DNA from: Trametes villosa
Lineage: Eukaryota > Basidiomycota > Agaricomycetes > Polyporales > Polyporaceae
Assembly: GCA_002964805.2 (NCBI GenBank)
Contig: PUDQ02000058.1
Span: 1 to 64,000 of the forward strand
Length of the DNA stretch: 64,000 nt
Direction: 5' to 3'
Below the pieces are notes generated by a model, which was not told where the DNA came from, did not search any database, and worked only from the letters and a program-made list of their open reading frames with translations. A program made the translations under genes and the position numbers. How positions within the stretch are numbered: position 1 is the first letter of the stretch; the number at the start of each line of letters is the position of its first letter. Shown here in pieces: positions 26,409-36,665 of the stretch.

Positions 26409-26711
26409 GGTGGAGTCAGTCGTCGTCGCCGACGCACGGGGGGTGTTGGACGACGTTGTGGGCGGGGAGAGGGACGTGGTGGACGTGGCCAAGGTCGACT
26501 ATGGGCGCCCGCCCGCCGTGTGTGGGCGTTGGCTCCCCGCTTCGGACTCCGACAGAACGTTCGAGAGAGCGTAGGCGCCCGGTGCACTTTGCACGCCACG
26601 CCCAAAACATACGCGCGACATATCACAACTCGCGTCTTGTCCGCGCCGCGACTGGTTCGTCCACCTCTTCTCTTGCTCTTGCCCAGGCAGTCGCTGACGG
26701 CGCGCAGATGG
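26409..26711. promoter_or_regulatory. Shared divergent promoter region (SR protein / PPR protein)
   Basis: Only 303 nt separate the two opposite start codons, so both promoters must be here or overlap it. No TATA box is evident. A CT-rich patch (CCACCTCTTCTCTTGCTC) lies just upstream of the plus-strand start. Confidence 0.5.
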
Positions 26712-29549
26712 ATGTTGCGGAGCGTGCGTCATGCCCAGCCCACCCCCCTCCCCCGCCCTCGTCTCTCTCCCACAGCTGCTAGCCATGCACCGCACACGCC
26801 CAACGCCCTTCTCGCCCACTACCACTCCAGCACAGTCAATGCCCTAGCCCACGGACGTCAACCTGCCGCGTTGCACGACTCCGCCCGCACACTCGACGAA
26901 AATGACGCGCGTCTGCAGGCTGCCGCCCACTCTGCTGGCTATAGCCGCGGCCTCTTCGGAGGTGCTGCCATGTCGCGTTCTACCTGTGGTCAGCACCTTC
27001 GCGTACTCGCCACCTGGGACTCGACCCTCCGTTTGCGTCTGCTCGTGAACGTACGCTATGCTCGGCCCAGCGTCGCTACCCTACAAGTTCGCAGCTACTC
27101 TCGCGAAGCTGCGCCCCACGACCAATACCACGTCAACCCCATACTGACCGAGCACCGTCGTCGCGGGTCCGACCTCGCCATCGCCGTCGTGCAAGACATA
27201 CGCAACTGCCCTCGGTCTCGCACATTCAAGAAGACGCTCAAATCCTCAACCATCCCCCTCGAAGAGTACAGACTATGGGAGGCTGCCGTCCGCGCGTCCT
27301 CCCTCTCCACCGCGCTCGACCGTGCCCAGGACATCCTCGCCTCCCAACAGGCGAGCCCGGACGCCCCTCCCTCCCCAGACGACGCGCGCCCCGGCGCGCT
27401 TCCTCCCTGGGTCGTCCTCGCGCTCCTCTGCAAGGAGCCGGCGAACGAGCTCCAGGCGTTCGTCCTCCACCGCCTCATCCTCGCCCAGCCCTTCGCCCGC
27501 GCTCCCGAAATCTCGGTGCTCGCGCACACCCTCGCCGCGCTCTGGTTCACGAAACTCCGCATGCACGCCCTCCTCCAGCTCACCGCCGCGCGCCTCGCGC
27601 GCCACCGCAAGTACCTCCGCTTCCACCAGCTCGCGCTCCTCCTCCGCCTCCTCGCGCACGCCCCGCCCAGCCGCGCCGTCCAGCTCGCGATCGCGCCCTT
27701 ACTCGACGCCGCGACGCGCGCGCGGCTCGAGCTCGGCACGAGCACGTACCGCGCGCTGCTGGAGAACCGCGCGGCGACGGGCACGATGGCGCTCGCGGTC
27801 GAGAAGCACATGTTCAGGCTCGACTACGTGCCGAACCTCGCGCACTGCCGCGCGTTCGTGCGCGTGTACGCGCGCGCGGGGAGGAGGAGGCAGTCGGCGC
27901 GGTTCTGGCGCAGGATCAGGAAGGGCGAGTTTTTTGGGCAGGTGCCAAAGGCGGTGGAGCTGCACAAGTTCCAGAAGAAGGTGCTGTGGGACCACCTGCG
28001 CGCGTTCCGCGGCACACAGAAGGTGCAGATGTACGTGCGCTACCTCGCGAAGAACGCCGCGAGGGCGCGGGAGGGGCGCACGGAGCCGCCTGTCCCCGGG
28101 GCGCTCATGGAGAGGCCGGCGCTGTCGCGGGCGGACGACGTGTCGAAGACGGTGTGGGTGCGTATTCTGGCGACGGCGGCGAAGGACGCGAAGATCGGCA
28201 CGGCGGACTTGCTTGCGCTGCTCGCGCGCGGGAGGGCGCTCATCAAGAATAGGGAGCTGAACGCGCTCGCGGCGGTGCTTGTGTTGAAGGGCCTGTTGAG
28301 GCGCGGGGCGTATGACGAGGCGGCGCCGTTGCTGGATCATGCGCTGGGGAAGAAGGAATATCTCGAGATCGCGCAGCTCACTGTTCTCGCGGAGGCGCTC
28401 ACTCTCCTGGGACGTCCCGCCTACGCATTCCGCCTCCTTCGCAGTCTCGCCGCTCCAGAGTCTCAGCCCGAGTCCGAGCCAGGGACTGCAGCGGAAACCG
28501 ACCCGGCCACGACGAACACGCCAAAGAAAGCGAAGATCGACACCGCCGCCGTGAACGCGTTCATGGCCGCGCTCCTGCGCACCGGCCGCCCCGACGCCGT
28601 CTTCTACCTCTGGGACACCCTCCCGCGCATCTTCGGCCCCTCCGTCCACCCGAACGCAGAGACGCTCGCCCTCCTCCTCCAGGCCGCGCGCGTCGCGCGC
28701 AAGTGCGAGGGCGCGCTCCAGGTCGCCCTGCAGGACTTTGGCCTCCGCCATGTGTTGCCCGCGGGCGTCGGCACCCCCCGGCTGGAGCGCGCGCCGCAGA
28801 CGTTGGGCGAGCAGGAGGCGGTGGAGGGGTTGGAGAGGCTGTTGGAGAGGAGGGAGGGGCGGGTGGTGACAGGGTTTTGGAGGGGCGAGCGGGCGGGCGT
28901 CGTGGCGCTCAGGCTGGCGTGGAGGATTTTCGTGGGGAGCTGGCCGGCGTTGGAGGGGTTGAGGCCGCCTGTGAGGGCGGTGAGGGCGAGTGCGGAGGAG
29001 CAGGCGCTCTCGCCTGTTGCGGATCTCTATCATAGCGTGCACGGCGGCAGCCTCGACGACGCGGGATTCGGCTCTTGGGAGGGAGAGGGGGATGGGGAAG
29101 GAGGGGGAGGTGAAGGGGGAGGGTTCCCGGCGGACGAGGACGGGCGGACGTACTTCGGGGTCGTCCCGCACGACGGCGCGTTCCGCGCGCTGCTCGACCT
29201 GCTCGCGGAGGAGCGGCGCGCGGCGCAGGTCCCGCGCGTGCTCGCGTGGATGCGCTTCCTGCGCGTGCGCCCCAGCAAGGACACGCTCGCGGCCGCCTTC
29301 GTGTACTGGGGCGAGGTCGCGCTCGAGGGCCCGCTCATCGAGAGGTGGAAGGGGGACAGGGGGAGCGAGTATGGGAGGCTCGTGCGGTGGGTGGAGGAGT
29401 GGGTTGGGGGGAGGGGCGTGCCGGGGAGGGAGGAGATGCAGAGGGCGTTGAGGAGGGTGAGGTGGTTTAGGGATATGCCGGCTGTTGCGGCGGGGGGGAG
29501 GCCGGTGGAGGGGTTGAGGGAGGAGTTTGAGGAAGTTGAGGAGGCTTAG
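26712..29549 (+). CDS. Mitochondrial pentatricopeptide-repeat-like protein
   Basis: A single-exon gene of 945 aa. I chose the ATG at 26712 because it opens a basic, Ser/Ala-rich, acid-free stretch (MLRSVRHAQPTPLPRPRLS) typical of a mitochondrial presequence. The open frame further left runs antisense into the SR gene and has no ATG. Helical hairpins resembling PPR motifs are visible at about residues 340-400 (TYRALLENRAATGTMALAVEK followed by NLAHCRAFVRVYARAG), about 615-650 (AVNAFMAALLRTGRPDAVF) and about 820-870 (FRALLDLLAEERRAAQVPRV, then MRFLRVRPSKDTL). PPR proteins bind organellar RNA and act in maturation or translation. The target cannot be read from the sequence. The assignment as PPR is by pattern and would need a profile search. 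Confidence 0.7.
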   Translation: MLRSVRHAQPTPLPRPRLSPTAASHAPHTPNALLAHYHSSTVNALAHGRQPAALHDSARTLDENDARLQAAAHSAGYSRGLFGGAAMSRSTCGQHLRVLATWDSTLRLRLLVNVRYARPSVATLQVRSYSREAAPHDQYHVNPILTEHRRRGSDLAIAVVQDIRNCPRSRTFKKTLKSSTIPLEEYRLWEAAVRASSLSTALDRAQDILASQQASPDAPPSPDDARPGALPPWVVLALLCKEPANELQAFVLHRLILAQPFARAPEISVLAHTLAALWFTKLRMHALLQLTAARLARHRKYLRFHQLALLLRLLAHAPPSRAVQLAIAPLLDAATRARLELGTSTYRALLENRAATGTMALAVEKHMFRLDYVPNLAHCRAFVRVYARAGRRRQSARFWRRIRKGEFFGQVPKAVELHKFQKKVLWDHLRAFRGTQKVQMYVRYLAKNAARAREGRTEPPVPGALMERPALSRADDVSKTVWVRILATAAKDAKIGTADLLALLARGRALIKNRELNALAAVLVLKGLLRRGAYDEAAPLLDHALGKKEYLEIAQLTVLAEALTLLGRPAYAFRLLRSLAAPESQPESEPGTAAETDPATTNTPKKAKIDTAAVNAFMAALLRTGRPDAVFYLWDTLPRIFGPSVHPNAETLALLLQAARVARKCEGALQVALQDFGLRHVLPAGVGTPRLERAPQTLGEQEAVEGLERLLERREGRVVTGFWRGERAGVVALRLAWRIFVGSWPALEGLRPPVRAVRASAEEQALSPVADLYHSVHGGSLDDAGFGSWEGEGDGEGGGGEGGGFPADEDGRTYFGVVPHDGAFRALLDLLAEERRAAQVPRVLAWMRFLRVRPSKDTLAAAFVYWGEVALEGPLIERWKGDRGSEYGRLVRWVEEWVGGRGVPGREEMQRALRRVRWFRDMPAVAAGGRPVEGLREEFEEVEEA

Positions 29550-29702
29550 TTGGAGTTGAAAGTATGGAGGTTATGTGGGGTGTATTGGAGGAGGCATCGG
29601 TACAGGCACTGTAGTGATACAATGTACATGCTGCTGCTGCTCTAATTGTACAAGGACTTCGCGAGCGGGCGGTCCTGGACGAAGCTCGAACGACTGCCGT
29701 GC

Positions 29703-30741
29703 TCAACCGCGCTTTCCCTTTGCGAGCTGCTCCTTCCTCTTCGCCTCGATCTCCGCCGATTTCGCTGCAGGAGTAGGATGAATGTGAGTTTGTTATGAAA
29801 ACGGGAGGATGTCCTGCTAAGGGACGGGACGCACCCTCGGCCTCGGCCTTCCTCTTCGCCTGCGCGGCCTCGCGATCTGCGCGGATCTTGGCGAGGCGGG
29901 CGAGATCTGACTTGGCCTCGTCCGTCTTGCCCGCGGCGTGCAGCTAGCAAGTGAATACGTTAGGATGGGCGGCGGATGTGGCACGCGATGGGAAGGGTGT
30001 ACCTTCCAGTAGCGCTCCTTTGCGTCCTTCTTCTCCTTCTCCTCCCTATCTTTCCATTTAGCACTTCCCTCAACAACCAAAAACATTAAAAAGTAGGACG
30101 CACCGCTCCCTGCGCGAGAGCTCGCGCGGCGCGCTCAGGTCGGAGATGTTGAGGCGCTTGCCGACCGCGATGTTCGGGTTCACGAGCAGCGGGTCGTCGT
30201 CCCCGTCCTCCTCGCCGTCCTCCCCAGCGCCGGCAGCGCCCTGCTTGGGCGCGGCCTTCTTCTTGAGCGCCTTGCGCTCGGCGCGCGTGAGCTCGGGCTG
30301 ACCGGCGGACGCGGAGGGCGCGGCGGCCTCTTCCTCGGACTCCTCTTCGGACTCTTCCTCGGACTCTTCTTCTTCGGAGTCGTCCTCTTCTTCGTCACCG
30401 TCGGGGTTGGCGTGGCGGCGGCGGACGCGCCTAGGACGAGCAAGGGGAGGAGAGAGGGGGGGGGGAGGAGATCAGCCAATGGCGAGCGGGGAGTTAGTGG
30501 CGGACGTACTGTTTGTCGGTGCTCACGGCGGTGCCGTTCTCATCGAGAACGAGGTTACGGCTGCGTAGCAAGGAGATGCATGTGAGATGGTTGTCGGCGC
30601 TGGTGCGCGCGACGATTCAGACGGACCTGAAGCTGGAGAGGGCGGGCGGTGAGATCGAGGGCCGATCGTGCGAGGAGAGGGAGGACCGGGGACGTACTTT
30701 CTGCCTCCGCCGCGCTTCTGCTTGAATCCGCCTCGGGCCAT
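29703..30741 (-). CDS. PP28/PDAP1-family phosphoprotein (casein kinase substrate)
   Basis: Six exons are predicted: 30741-30698, 30560-30510, 30430-30104, 30063-30003, 29943-29835 and 29764-29703, 217 aa. The protein starts MARGGFKQKRGGG and has a long acidic Ser/Glu block with casein-kinase-type SEEESEEE sites. The conserved PP28 C-terminal region follows: LNISDLSAPRELSRRER, KDAKERYWK, LHAAGKTDEAKSDLARLAKI and a Lys/Glu/Ala-rich helix. This order matches animal PDAP1 (28-kDa heat- and acid-stable phosphoprotein), whose biochemical role is poorly defined. The intron at 30103-30064 is only 40 nt, unusually short for this window, so that junction is the least certain. The gene is head to head with the NDUFA6 homologue. 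Confidence 0.85.
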
Positions 30742-31009
30742 CGTCGTCGCTGTGTGTGTTGGAGGGCGGGGCGGGGCGATGGGCGCAGATAAGTGCGGGT
30801 GTTGTGGTAGTTGGGTTGCGAGCGTGACTCTGCTGCTGCGAGCGCGAGGCGATCTGCTTCTCGTCCTGCAGCCCCGAGCCCGATGCAGCATAGCAGCAGG
30901 GAGGGTCACGTGCGCTGGGCGTTCCCTCCCGGCGCCGTCCCGCGCTCTCTCCTCACCGACACCCACCGCCTCCAACTCGCCCGCCTCGTCCTCACGCTCG
31001 CTGTTCGCG
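30742..31009. promoter_or_regulatory. Shared divergent promoter region (PP28 / NDUFA6)
   Basis: The two start codons are 268 nt apart on opposite strands. No TATA box is seen. A GTCACGTG motif (bHLH-type E-box CACGTG) is present near 30906. Confidence 0.5.
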
Positions 31010-31576
31010 ATGTCGACCATCCCTGCACGGCTTGCGCGCTCGGCACGCATCTCGAGCAACCCGACCGAGTCCCGCCAGCGCGTCATCCAGCTCTACCGCG
31101 ACTGGTATCGCAGCGTGCGTCCCCTTGTCGTCTCCGCTAACATCCCAACTTACGCCTTCCCTCTCCCTCCCGGACCCTTCTTTGGCTCTTATACACTGGG
31201 CTACGCTGCGCTAGGCCCCGGAGATCTGCTCGCTGTACGCGCTGAACGTGACGCCGGCGTACGTGCGGCACTGCATCCGGAACCACTTCGAGGAGCACCG
31301 CTACGTGACCGACACCCGCGTCGTCGACGTCCTCCTCCAGAAGGGCCGGCAGGAGTACCAGGAGACGCTCAACTGCTGGAAGCAGCTCGACCACATCATG
31401 GGCATCCTCCTCGCCCCCCGTGGCCGCCCCCAGCGCACGTTCCTCCAGAAGTTCTATGAAGGTGCGTACTGCTGCTGCTGGGTGATTTGGGGTCGAGCTG
31501 ATGTGTGGGTGCAGGGAGGGACGAGGATGCAGTGTTGCCTGCGGCGACGGGGATTGTGCACCCCAAGGCTGTATAA
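31010..31576 (+). CDS. NDUFA6: NADH dehydrogenase (complex I) LYR subunit, NDUFA6/B14 type
   Basis: Three exons, 31010-31114, 31215-31461 and 31515-31576, encode 137 aa. The LYR motif is in VIQLYRDWYRS and is followed after the first intron by APEICSLYALNVTPAYVRHCIRNHFEEH. The C-terminus ends in GIVHPKAV. NDUFA6 is an accessory subunit of mitochondrial complex I that binds acyl carrier protein through its LYR helix. Length and motif order match the family. Both introns have good donors (GTGCGT) and keep frame. Confidence 0.93.
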
Positions 31577-31752
31577 CTCGCTTAGAATCTATCGCTTTCA
31601 CGCTTCATCGACGACCGCCGCAAACCTTATCAAAGGTCGCTAAATGCACTACCGAGCCTATGCACATTCACAAATCATGGATGGTATGGAGAAACGGCTA
31701 TTGCTACAATAGTACAGTGTGTGTGATGAGTGTAAGTCCGGTAAGTCCGCGA
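31577..31752. other. Convergent 3' gap
   Basis: This 176-nt gap between two convergent stop codons holds the 3' UTRs of NDUFA6 and the disordered protein gene. No other feature is seen. Confidence 0.4.
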
Positions 31753-34086
31753 CTATGAGAGGAAATCTATAGGGTCCGCGTCACTATCCTCGTCTTCTGC
31801 TGCTGGAGCGGGGAACATCGACAGTCGAGGCTACCACACACGAGGCTAGGTGAGCAAATGTAGTGCCCGCAAAGTTTGCTGAAAGCTTACCTTCGGCTTT
31901 GGTTTCAGCACGGTGCCCTTGGGAGCGAACACAGGTCTACGGAGAGGCTGTCAGCACTCAGAGCTACATACACACAACTGAATACAACGTACGGCGCCTT
32001 GCTACGGGAGACTTTGCGAACGGGACTCTCCGATGGCGGAGGTAGCTTCGCACTCTTGCTTGCTCGAGCCTTGACAGGCACGGGTACATCGTCATCGTCT
32101 TCCGGCGGCCTGCGCTTCTTGCGCGGAAGTGGCGGAGGGTCGTCCTCCGCGTCCTCTCCAGCACCGTGATTCGTGCGGTCTGGTAATGGCTCCGCCGCCG
32201 CCGGTTTACTTGACTTGGATGACTTGGCGGGCGGCACGTCGGGAGATGGGGGTGGTGGTAGTACGGCCTTGCGGCGTATTCGAGGCGGAGGTGGCACATC
32301 TGCGTCCTCGTCTTCGGGGATCACGACGTGTTTGGACGGTCGAGTACGAGTCTTGGCTTTCACGCCCACTTCGTCCGGAGGCTCTGGTGCGGCTTCCGGT
32401 TCCGCTAAGCGTTTTCGTTTGCGCGGTGGAGGTAGCGGGGCGTCGTCGTCGTCGTCGCTTTCCTGCGGTAGATCTGGTTCGGGAGTGGGTGCGGCCTTCT
32501 TGAGTTGTTTGGTCTTCTTGGCTGATGCAGCGGCGGTATCTTCTGTGAAATTCAGAGCAGGCATGTGAGGATGGGTAATGGAAGCGGACGTTAGGATAAA
32601 ACGCTGACCTTCAACATGACTCTTGCTAGCCGGTGCTGGCCCAGCCTTGCCCTTCCCTTTGGCAATCCGCTTACTCTTCGCAGGCGGTGGAGAGGGGACG
32701 GGCACATCCCGCTCTTCATCTAACTCTACTGGTGGTACAGGTTTCGCTTTCTTCGCCGCGCCTAGTACCAGTAGCATGCCCGTAAGTATCATCGGCTGGC
32801 TACGAATCCGTCCTGTACTCTCACGTTGCCGTGGCTTCGCGGGCTTGGGCTGCACCTCCCGCGGTGCATCATCGCCCTCATCCTCGTCTTCTTCCGCGAT
32901 GACACTGAGAGGCTTCTTCGACGAAGATGCCTTGGCCTTCGGCGCCACAGGCGGCTTTGTCCTCGCCTTCTTCCGTGGCGCGAGCGGTTCGTCGTCGCTG
33001 GGGATGTCGGTATCGGGTGCGGGTTCTGGATCTGGTTCGGGGGAGGGTGCTTTGCGTTTCGCGGGTCGTTTGGGTTTCGCAGCGGTGTCTTGATGGAGGC
33101 AGGTGTGAGGAATTGAAGGAGGGTATAGAGGGTGTACGACGTACTGGAGTCGAGGGACTTGCTGGACTTGCTCTTGGTGCCCTTCGCGGAGGCCTTGGGC
33201 TTCGCGGGTGCTGGCCCAGCATTGGGACAGGGTATGGACGACAAGGATGAATAGAACTCACCAGATACTGGAGCTACGGCGTCGGACGCATCCGGTTCAC
33301 CGGGCGCGGCTTTGGCTAGGCAAGCAGGGATCTGAGCCAGGAAACATCCTAGCCACATCATGCATACGCACTGGTCTGCGCTCGCGACTTGCGAGGTGCT
33401 CGTTTCGCCGGGGGCTTCTTGCTTGATTTGGCTTTCGCAGAGGGCTTGGAGGGTCCTGCATGGCGGTATACAGGCTAGGGAAACGGCGCGTGCAGTATTC
33501 AGACGTACCAGCCACAGGTTCCTCGGTATATGCGCCCTCGTCTTCGTCAGGCACTCGCGCGGCGGGTTTCTTCCCCTCAGACTTCCTGGATTTCTTCTTC
33601 GCAGCGGTACTCTTGCGTCGGCTGAGTGCGGCCTGCTCTTTGCGCGTCGGGGAGGCGGAGCGGCTGCGGGAGCGGGAGCGGCGCGGCGAGTTGGCGCGGG
33701 ACGGAGATTCGCCGTTCACGCCGCGCGCGAGGAGCAGGTCGAGGAGAGGGTTGTGCTCCGCCGGCTTGAATATCCTACATCACACGGCGCGCGCGGCAGA
33801 TTATACGCATACACAGAGGCGGGTGCAGAGTGGGTGAGGACCTGGGGGCGGGGAAGGAGGAGGCGGGGACGCACCCTCCACGGTCCCGGAGGCGGGCCTG
33901 CTGGCGCTCGAGGCGCTTCTCGCGGCTGGCCTCGACTGTTTCGCCGAGCAGCGGCATCAAGGAGGGAGGAGGAGGAGGAAGGTAGACGGGCTGGACGGGA
34001 GGTGGAGTGAGCAGAGCGCGCGTCGCCGAACCTTGCTTTCCATAGACGCCCGATGCGACGCGTCCGATCACGAGACCGCGATGCAT
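31753..34086 (-). CDS. Disordered, highly basic/acidic nuclear-type protein of unknown function
   Basis: Ten exons are predicted (34086-33875, 33774-33509, 33455-33372, 33315-33262, 33210-33145, 33088-32825, 32761-32609, 32542-31993, 31936-31891, 31830-31753), 590 aa. All junctions keep frame. I do not recognise the family. The N-terminus (PSLMPLLGETVEASREKRLE and IFKPAEHNPLLDLLLARGV) looks folded and conserved-like. The rest alternates Lys/Pro-rich basic clusters (PRKKART, PPPRKRKRL, PPRIRRK, PLPRKKRRPP) with acidic runs (DEDEG, SDDDDDA, PEDDDDV), repeated about every 45 residues. The C-terminus is acidic (AEDEDSDADPIDFLS). This composition suits a nuclear or chromatin-associated protein with several nuclear-localisation-like signals. 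That is inference only. The start codon lies 2 nt from a tRNA-like relic at 34088-34146, so the upstream promoter may have been altered by insertions. Confidence 0.75.
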
Positions 34087-34087
34087 A

Positions 34088-34146
34088 TGGTAACTCTAAT
34101 GATGCTCAGATCATGGAGGTCCCGGGTTCAATCCCTGCTAGTGCCA
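34088..34146 (+). pseudogene. tRNA-like relic (3' part)
   Basis: The stretch contains a D-loop-like GGTAACTC, a five-pair hairpin (ATGAT...ATCAT) in anticodon-arm position and a good B-box (GGGTTCAATCCC). It ends in GTGCCA. The 5' acceptor strand is missing, the anticodon loop has only six bases, and the T stem has mismatches. It is therefore not a functional tRNA. It closely resembles the 3' half of the tRNA-like sequence at 52918-52991. Confidence 0.5.
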
Positions 34147-34195
34147 CTTTCCGCACTTTCCACATTTTACCTCCTTTGGAAGCTGAGTCCGTGAC

Positions 34196-34315
34196 ATAGT
34201 TTCTCCAGCAACTTCAGTCCCTGGTGTTGCTGGTGTTGCTGGTGAAATTGTAACACATTTTCCAGCAACTGTAGGAGAAACTATATCCTGTCTACAGGGA
34301 CACCTCAGGGTGTCC
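34196..34315. repeat. Inverted repeat and hairpin at the Helitron left side
   Basis: ATAGTTTCTCC (34196-34206) is repeated inverted as GGAGAAACTAT (34274-34284), with a GGTGTTGCT tandem duplication inside. A perfect 7-bp hairpin with a four-base loop (GGACACC TCAG GGTGTCC) follows at 34298-34315. These could be terminal or regulatory structures of the adjacent mobile element. Confidence 0.6.
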
Positions 34316-34347
34316 ACGTCGCAGTTGGCGCAGAAGTCTCCGTCATA

Positions 34348-36266
34348 ATGCGCTGCACCTGCAGGGAGCAGCTGAAGCACAATAGCGAGCTACCCCCCAG
34401 GCTCTCGTTAGCCAACGATCTCTGGGTCAGCCGGGTGCTGTGGCAGCTAAACACACTCACTGTCCCGGAGCAGATGCTCATTGCCCACCACTATCCCCGG
34501 GTTTATGTCTTCAAGCTGTATCCCAAAGGGGCGTCCTGAAGCCCGGAGAATGAGTCCTTGCAGCATGCCATGCGGGGCACCGTCTCGACCTATGACCTCG
34601 CAGTCGTCGATGCTGCATGTATGGTCAACGGCCTCTTGCTCCCCCAGATGCCGTTGGTCCTCGCGTCTGTCATATCTGTCACCTTCATTGGCGTCAGCTC
34701 AAGTGTACACTGGAAATGCTGGATGTGCACTACGTTCCGCGTGCGCAGACATCACATCTCGGAGGCCCTCCAGTGGCTGAAGGAGAACAACTCACGGTAC
34801 TACGGTGACATCTCCATCAGTAACGACCGTCTGGAGCTGCTCCCTAAAGATCATGTTCTGACGGAGCTGCTCAGCATTGTGCGTCACTGCAAGGACAGCT
34901 CCATCGCCATACAAGAGGGTGCTGGCTATGTTCCTGAAGAGGACGATGAACCTAGGGAAGGCCCCACCGTGGACAATGGAGATCAAGATCAACCAGGTCC
35001 AGACAGGTCACCCCCAAGCGCACAGGCTGTGCCTGAAGGTATGCCGGTACCTAGTAATTCCATGCACCGTTCTCATGCGTACTAGATCCTGACGTGATAC
35101 CGCTTCAGCTGTCAGGTGCAATTGATACCAACCTTACGAAGCTCACCACAAACAAAATGATGGTGTGGGGGTTGGCAAACCTGTGGACTACAGGAGCTAA
35201 AGGTGGCTACGCTGCACGTCATGGCAGCCAGGCTGTGAATGACTTTGTGCGGCCAAGGGAAGGAGCACACAATGGTGGTCAAGGACCGGCCCAGGACGCA
35301 GGCGCCGAGGAGGACAATGCGGCAAATTTCTTCGAGAGGGCTTTCCCATGCCTCTTCCCATATGGCCATGGCGCACTTAAGCGCTGGCAGCGTGTGCTTG
35401 TCGACTTCAGGGAACTCGCCCAGTGGTCCTTGACATACTGGGACCGACACTTCCGTACGCACAAGATGTTCTCTTTTGTTGCTTTCGGCATTTAGCAGCG
35501 TCGCCAAGCGTTGCTCTCTGCCATAGTGCAGATGCATCAACGCACCTTCAATTAGGAAGCTAGGGTCTTTTCCACCATCTCTGTTGAACACCTCCGACGC
35601 GCGGCCGAACAGGAGGCTGCCAAGGAGCCGATCACAGACACCACTGTCTTGCTGCTGAAGCGCCTCGTCCACGGCACCACCGGTCGTGTTCAAGGTTCCG
35701 ATGCGTTGAGGTTCAAGATACCATTACAAATCTGGTCTACGTGCTTGCGGCATGGGCTACCGTCACTGTGGGTCACAATCAACCCCAACGACATCCATGG
35801 CCCCATCCCGCAGGTCTTTGCTGGCTGCAAGATAGACCTCGACCGCTTCGTAGCCGTGTCCGGTCCCTTGAGTGCTGCCCGAGCGAGAAGTGTAGCTGCA
35901 GATCCATACACTGCTGCAAAGTTCTTCCACTTCACTATCCAGACCATCCTTGAGAGGCTCTTCCAAATCCGTGTCACCAGCCATAGTGTGCATTCAGGGA
36001 TTGGAGTGCTCGGCCGTGTCAGCACGTATGTGGGGTCGGTGGAGTCTCAGGGCCGGGGCACCCTGCACCTCCACATGTTGCTGTGGCTAGCTGACACCCC
36101 GTTAGCGGATGAGCTACATAGCTTGTTGAAGACTGAGGAGTTCCGCGAGCGCGTCATCTCCTACATCCGTGCAAACATCCGCGCATATGTCCCTAGAGGG
36201 TTGGTGCATGCACTGCCAGTGGTCGATGGGGAGGTTGCGCGCTGGTCGGCAGGCAAGGGCGCGTAG
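34348..36266 (+). pseudogene. Decayed Helitron Rep/helicase gene, N-terminal part only
   Basis: The pieces read, in order, a DUF6570-like block (SLANDLWVSRVLWQLNTL), HAMRGTVSTYDLAVVD, and the Helitron_like_N region (NFFERAFPCLFPYGHG, then LWVTINPNDIHGP and GRGTLHLHMLLWL). The last carries the His-hydrophobic-His motif of the HUH-type Rep domain. The copy is dead. It has a frame break near 34536, another break near 35085-35094, a stop at 35493-35495 (after FVAFGI), another near 35553, and it ends at about 36266 without the SF1 helicase domain. No 3' CTRR end is identifiable. Confidence 0.8.
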
Positions 36267-36584
36267 TTGCCAACGGGCGAGGGCACAAAGTGGTCGGTGT
36301 GTGGGGACCGGCAACGCCTGCAAGGCCCGGTTTTGTTTGTCCGTGTTTGCAGCACTTATTGGCCCTACAGAGAAGTGGTAGCTGAAGTCCACGAAGTGCT
36401 CAACGCGACGGCGTCCGCGCGAAGCTGGCGGATAGTACGGAATCGTATCTTTAGTATAGAATCTAGTGAACGTTCACAAAAAAGTGGGACATCTGGCGCT
36501 TGTCAGTGAGATATACACGAATTTGAGACGGGTACGAGGGCTAAGAGCGAAAATGCATGAAGATACACTTCATCATGGTGAACT

Positions 36585-36592
36585 TATATAAA
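36585..36592 (+). promoter_or_regulatory. TATA box of the DDE-like element gene
   Basis: TATATAAA lies 170 nt upstream of the chosen ATG at 36762. An ATG at 36594 is immediately beside the TATA box and thus probably upstream of the transcription start. This favours the downstream start. Confidence 0.5.
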
Positions 36593-36665
36593 CATGCCAG
36601 GTCGCGAAGCCGAATTCTATGTGCATGAAGCTGTAAACTTCGCGCACGATGTGAGGATAGAAGCA

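Noticed and set aside
26376..26711. N-terminal extension of the PPR-like ORF
   Set aside because: It begins at a GTG and runs antisense through the start of the SR gene. The ATG at 26712 opens a good mitochondrial presequence.
27275..28260. Long alternative-frame ORFs inside the PPR-like gene
   Set aside because: Pro/Ala/Arg-rich shadows of a high-GC gene, with no recognisable content.
34138..34380. Minus-strand ORF with paired cysteines (CGKCGK, CPC)
   Set aside because: Short, inside the repeat-rich Helitron edge, partly created by the inverted repeat; no family match and no splice support.
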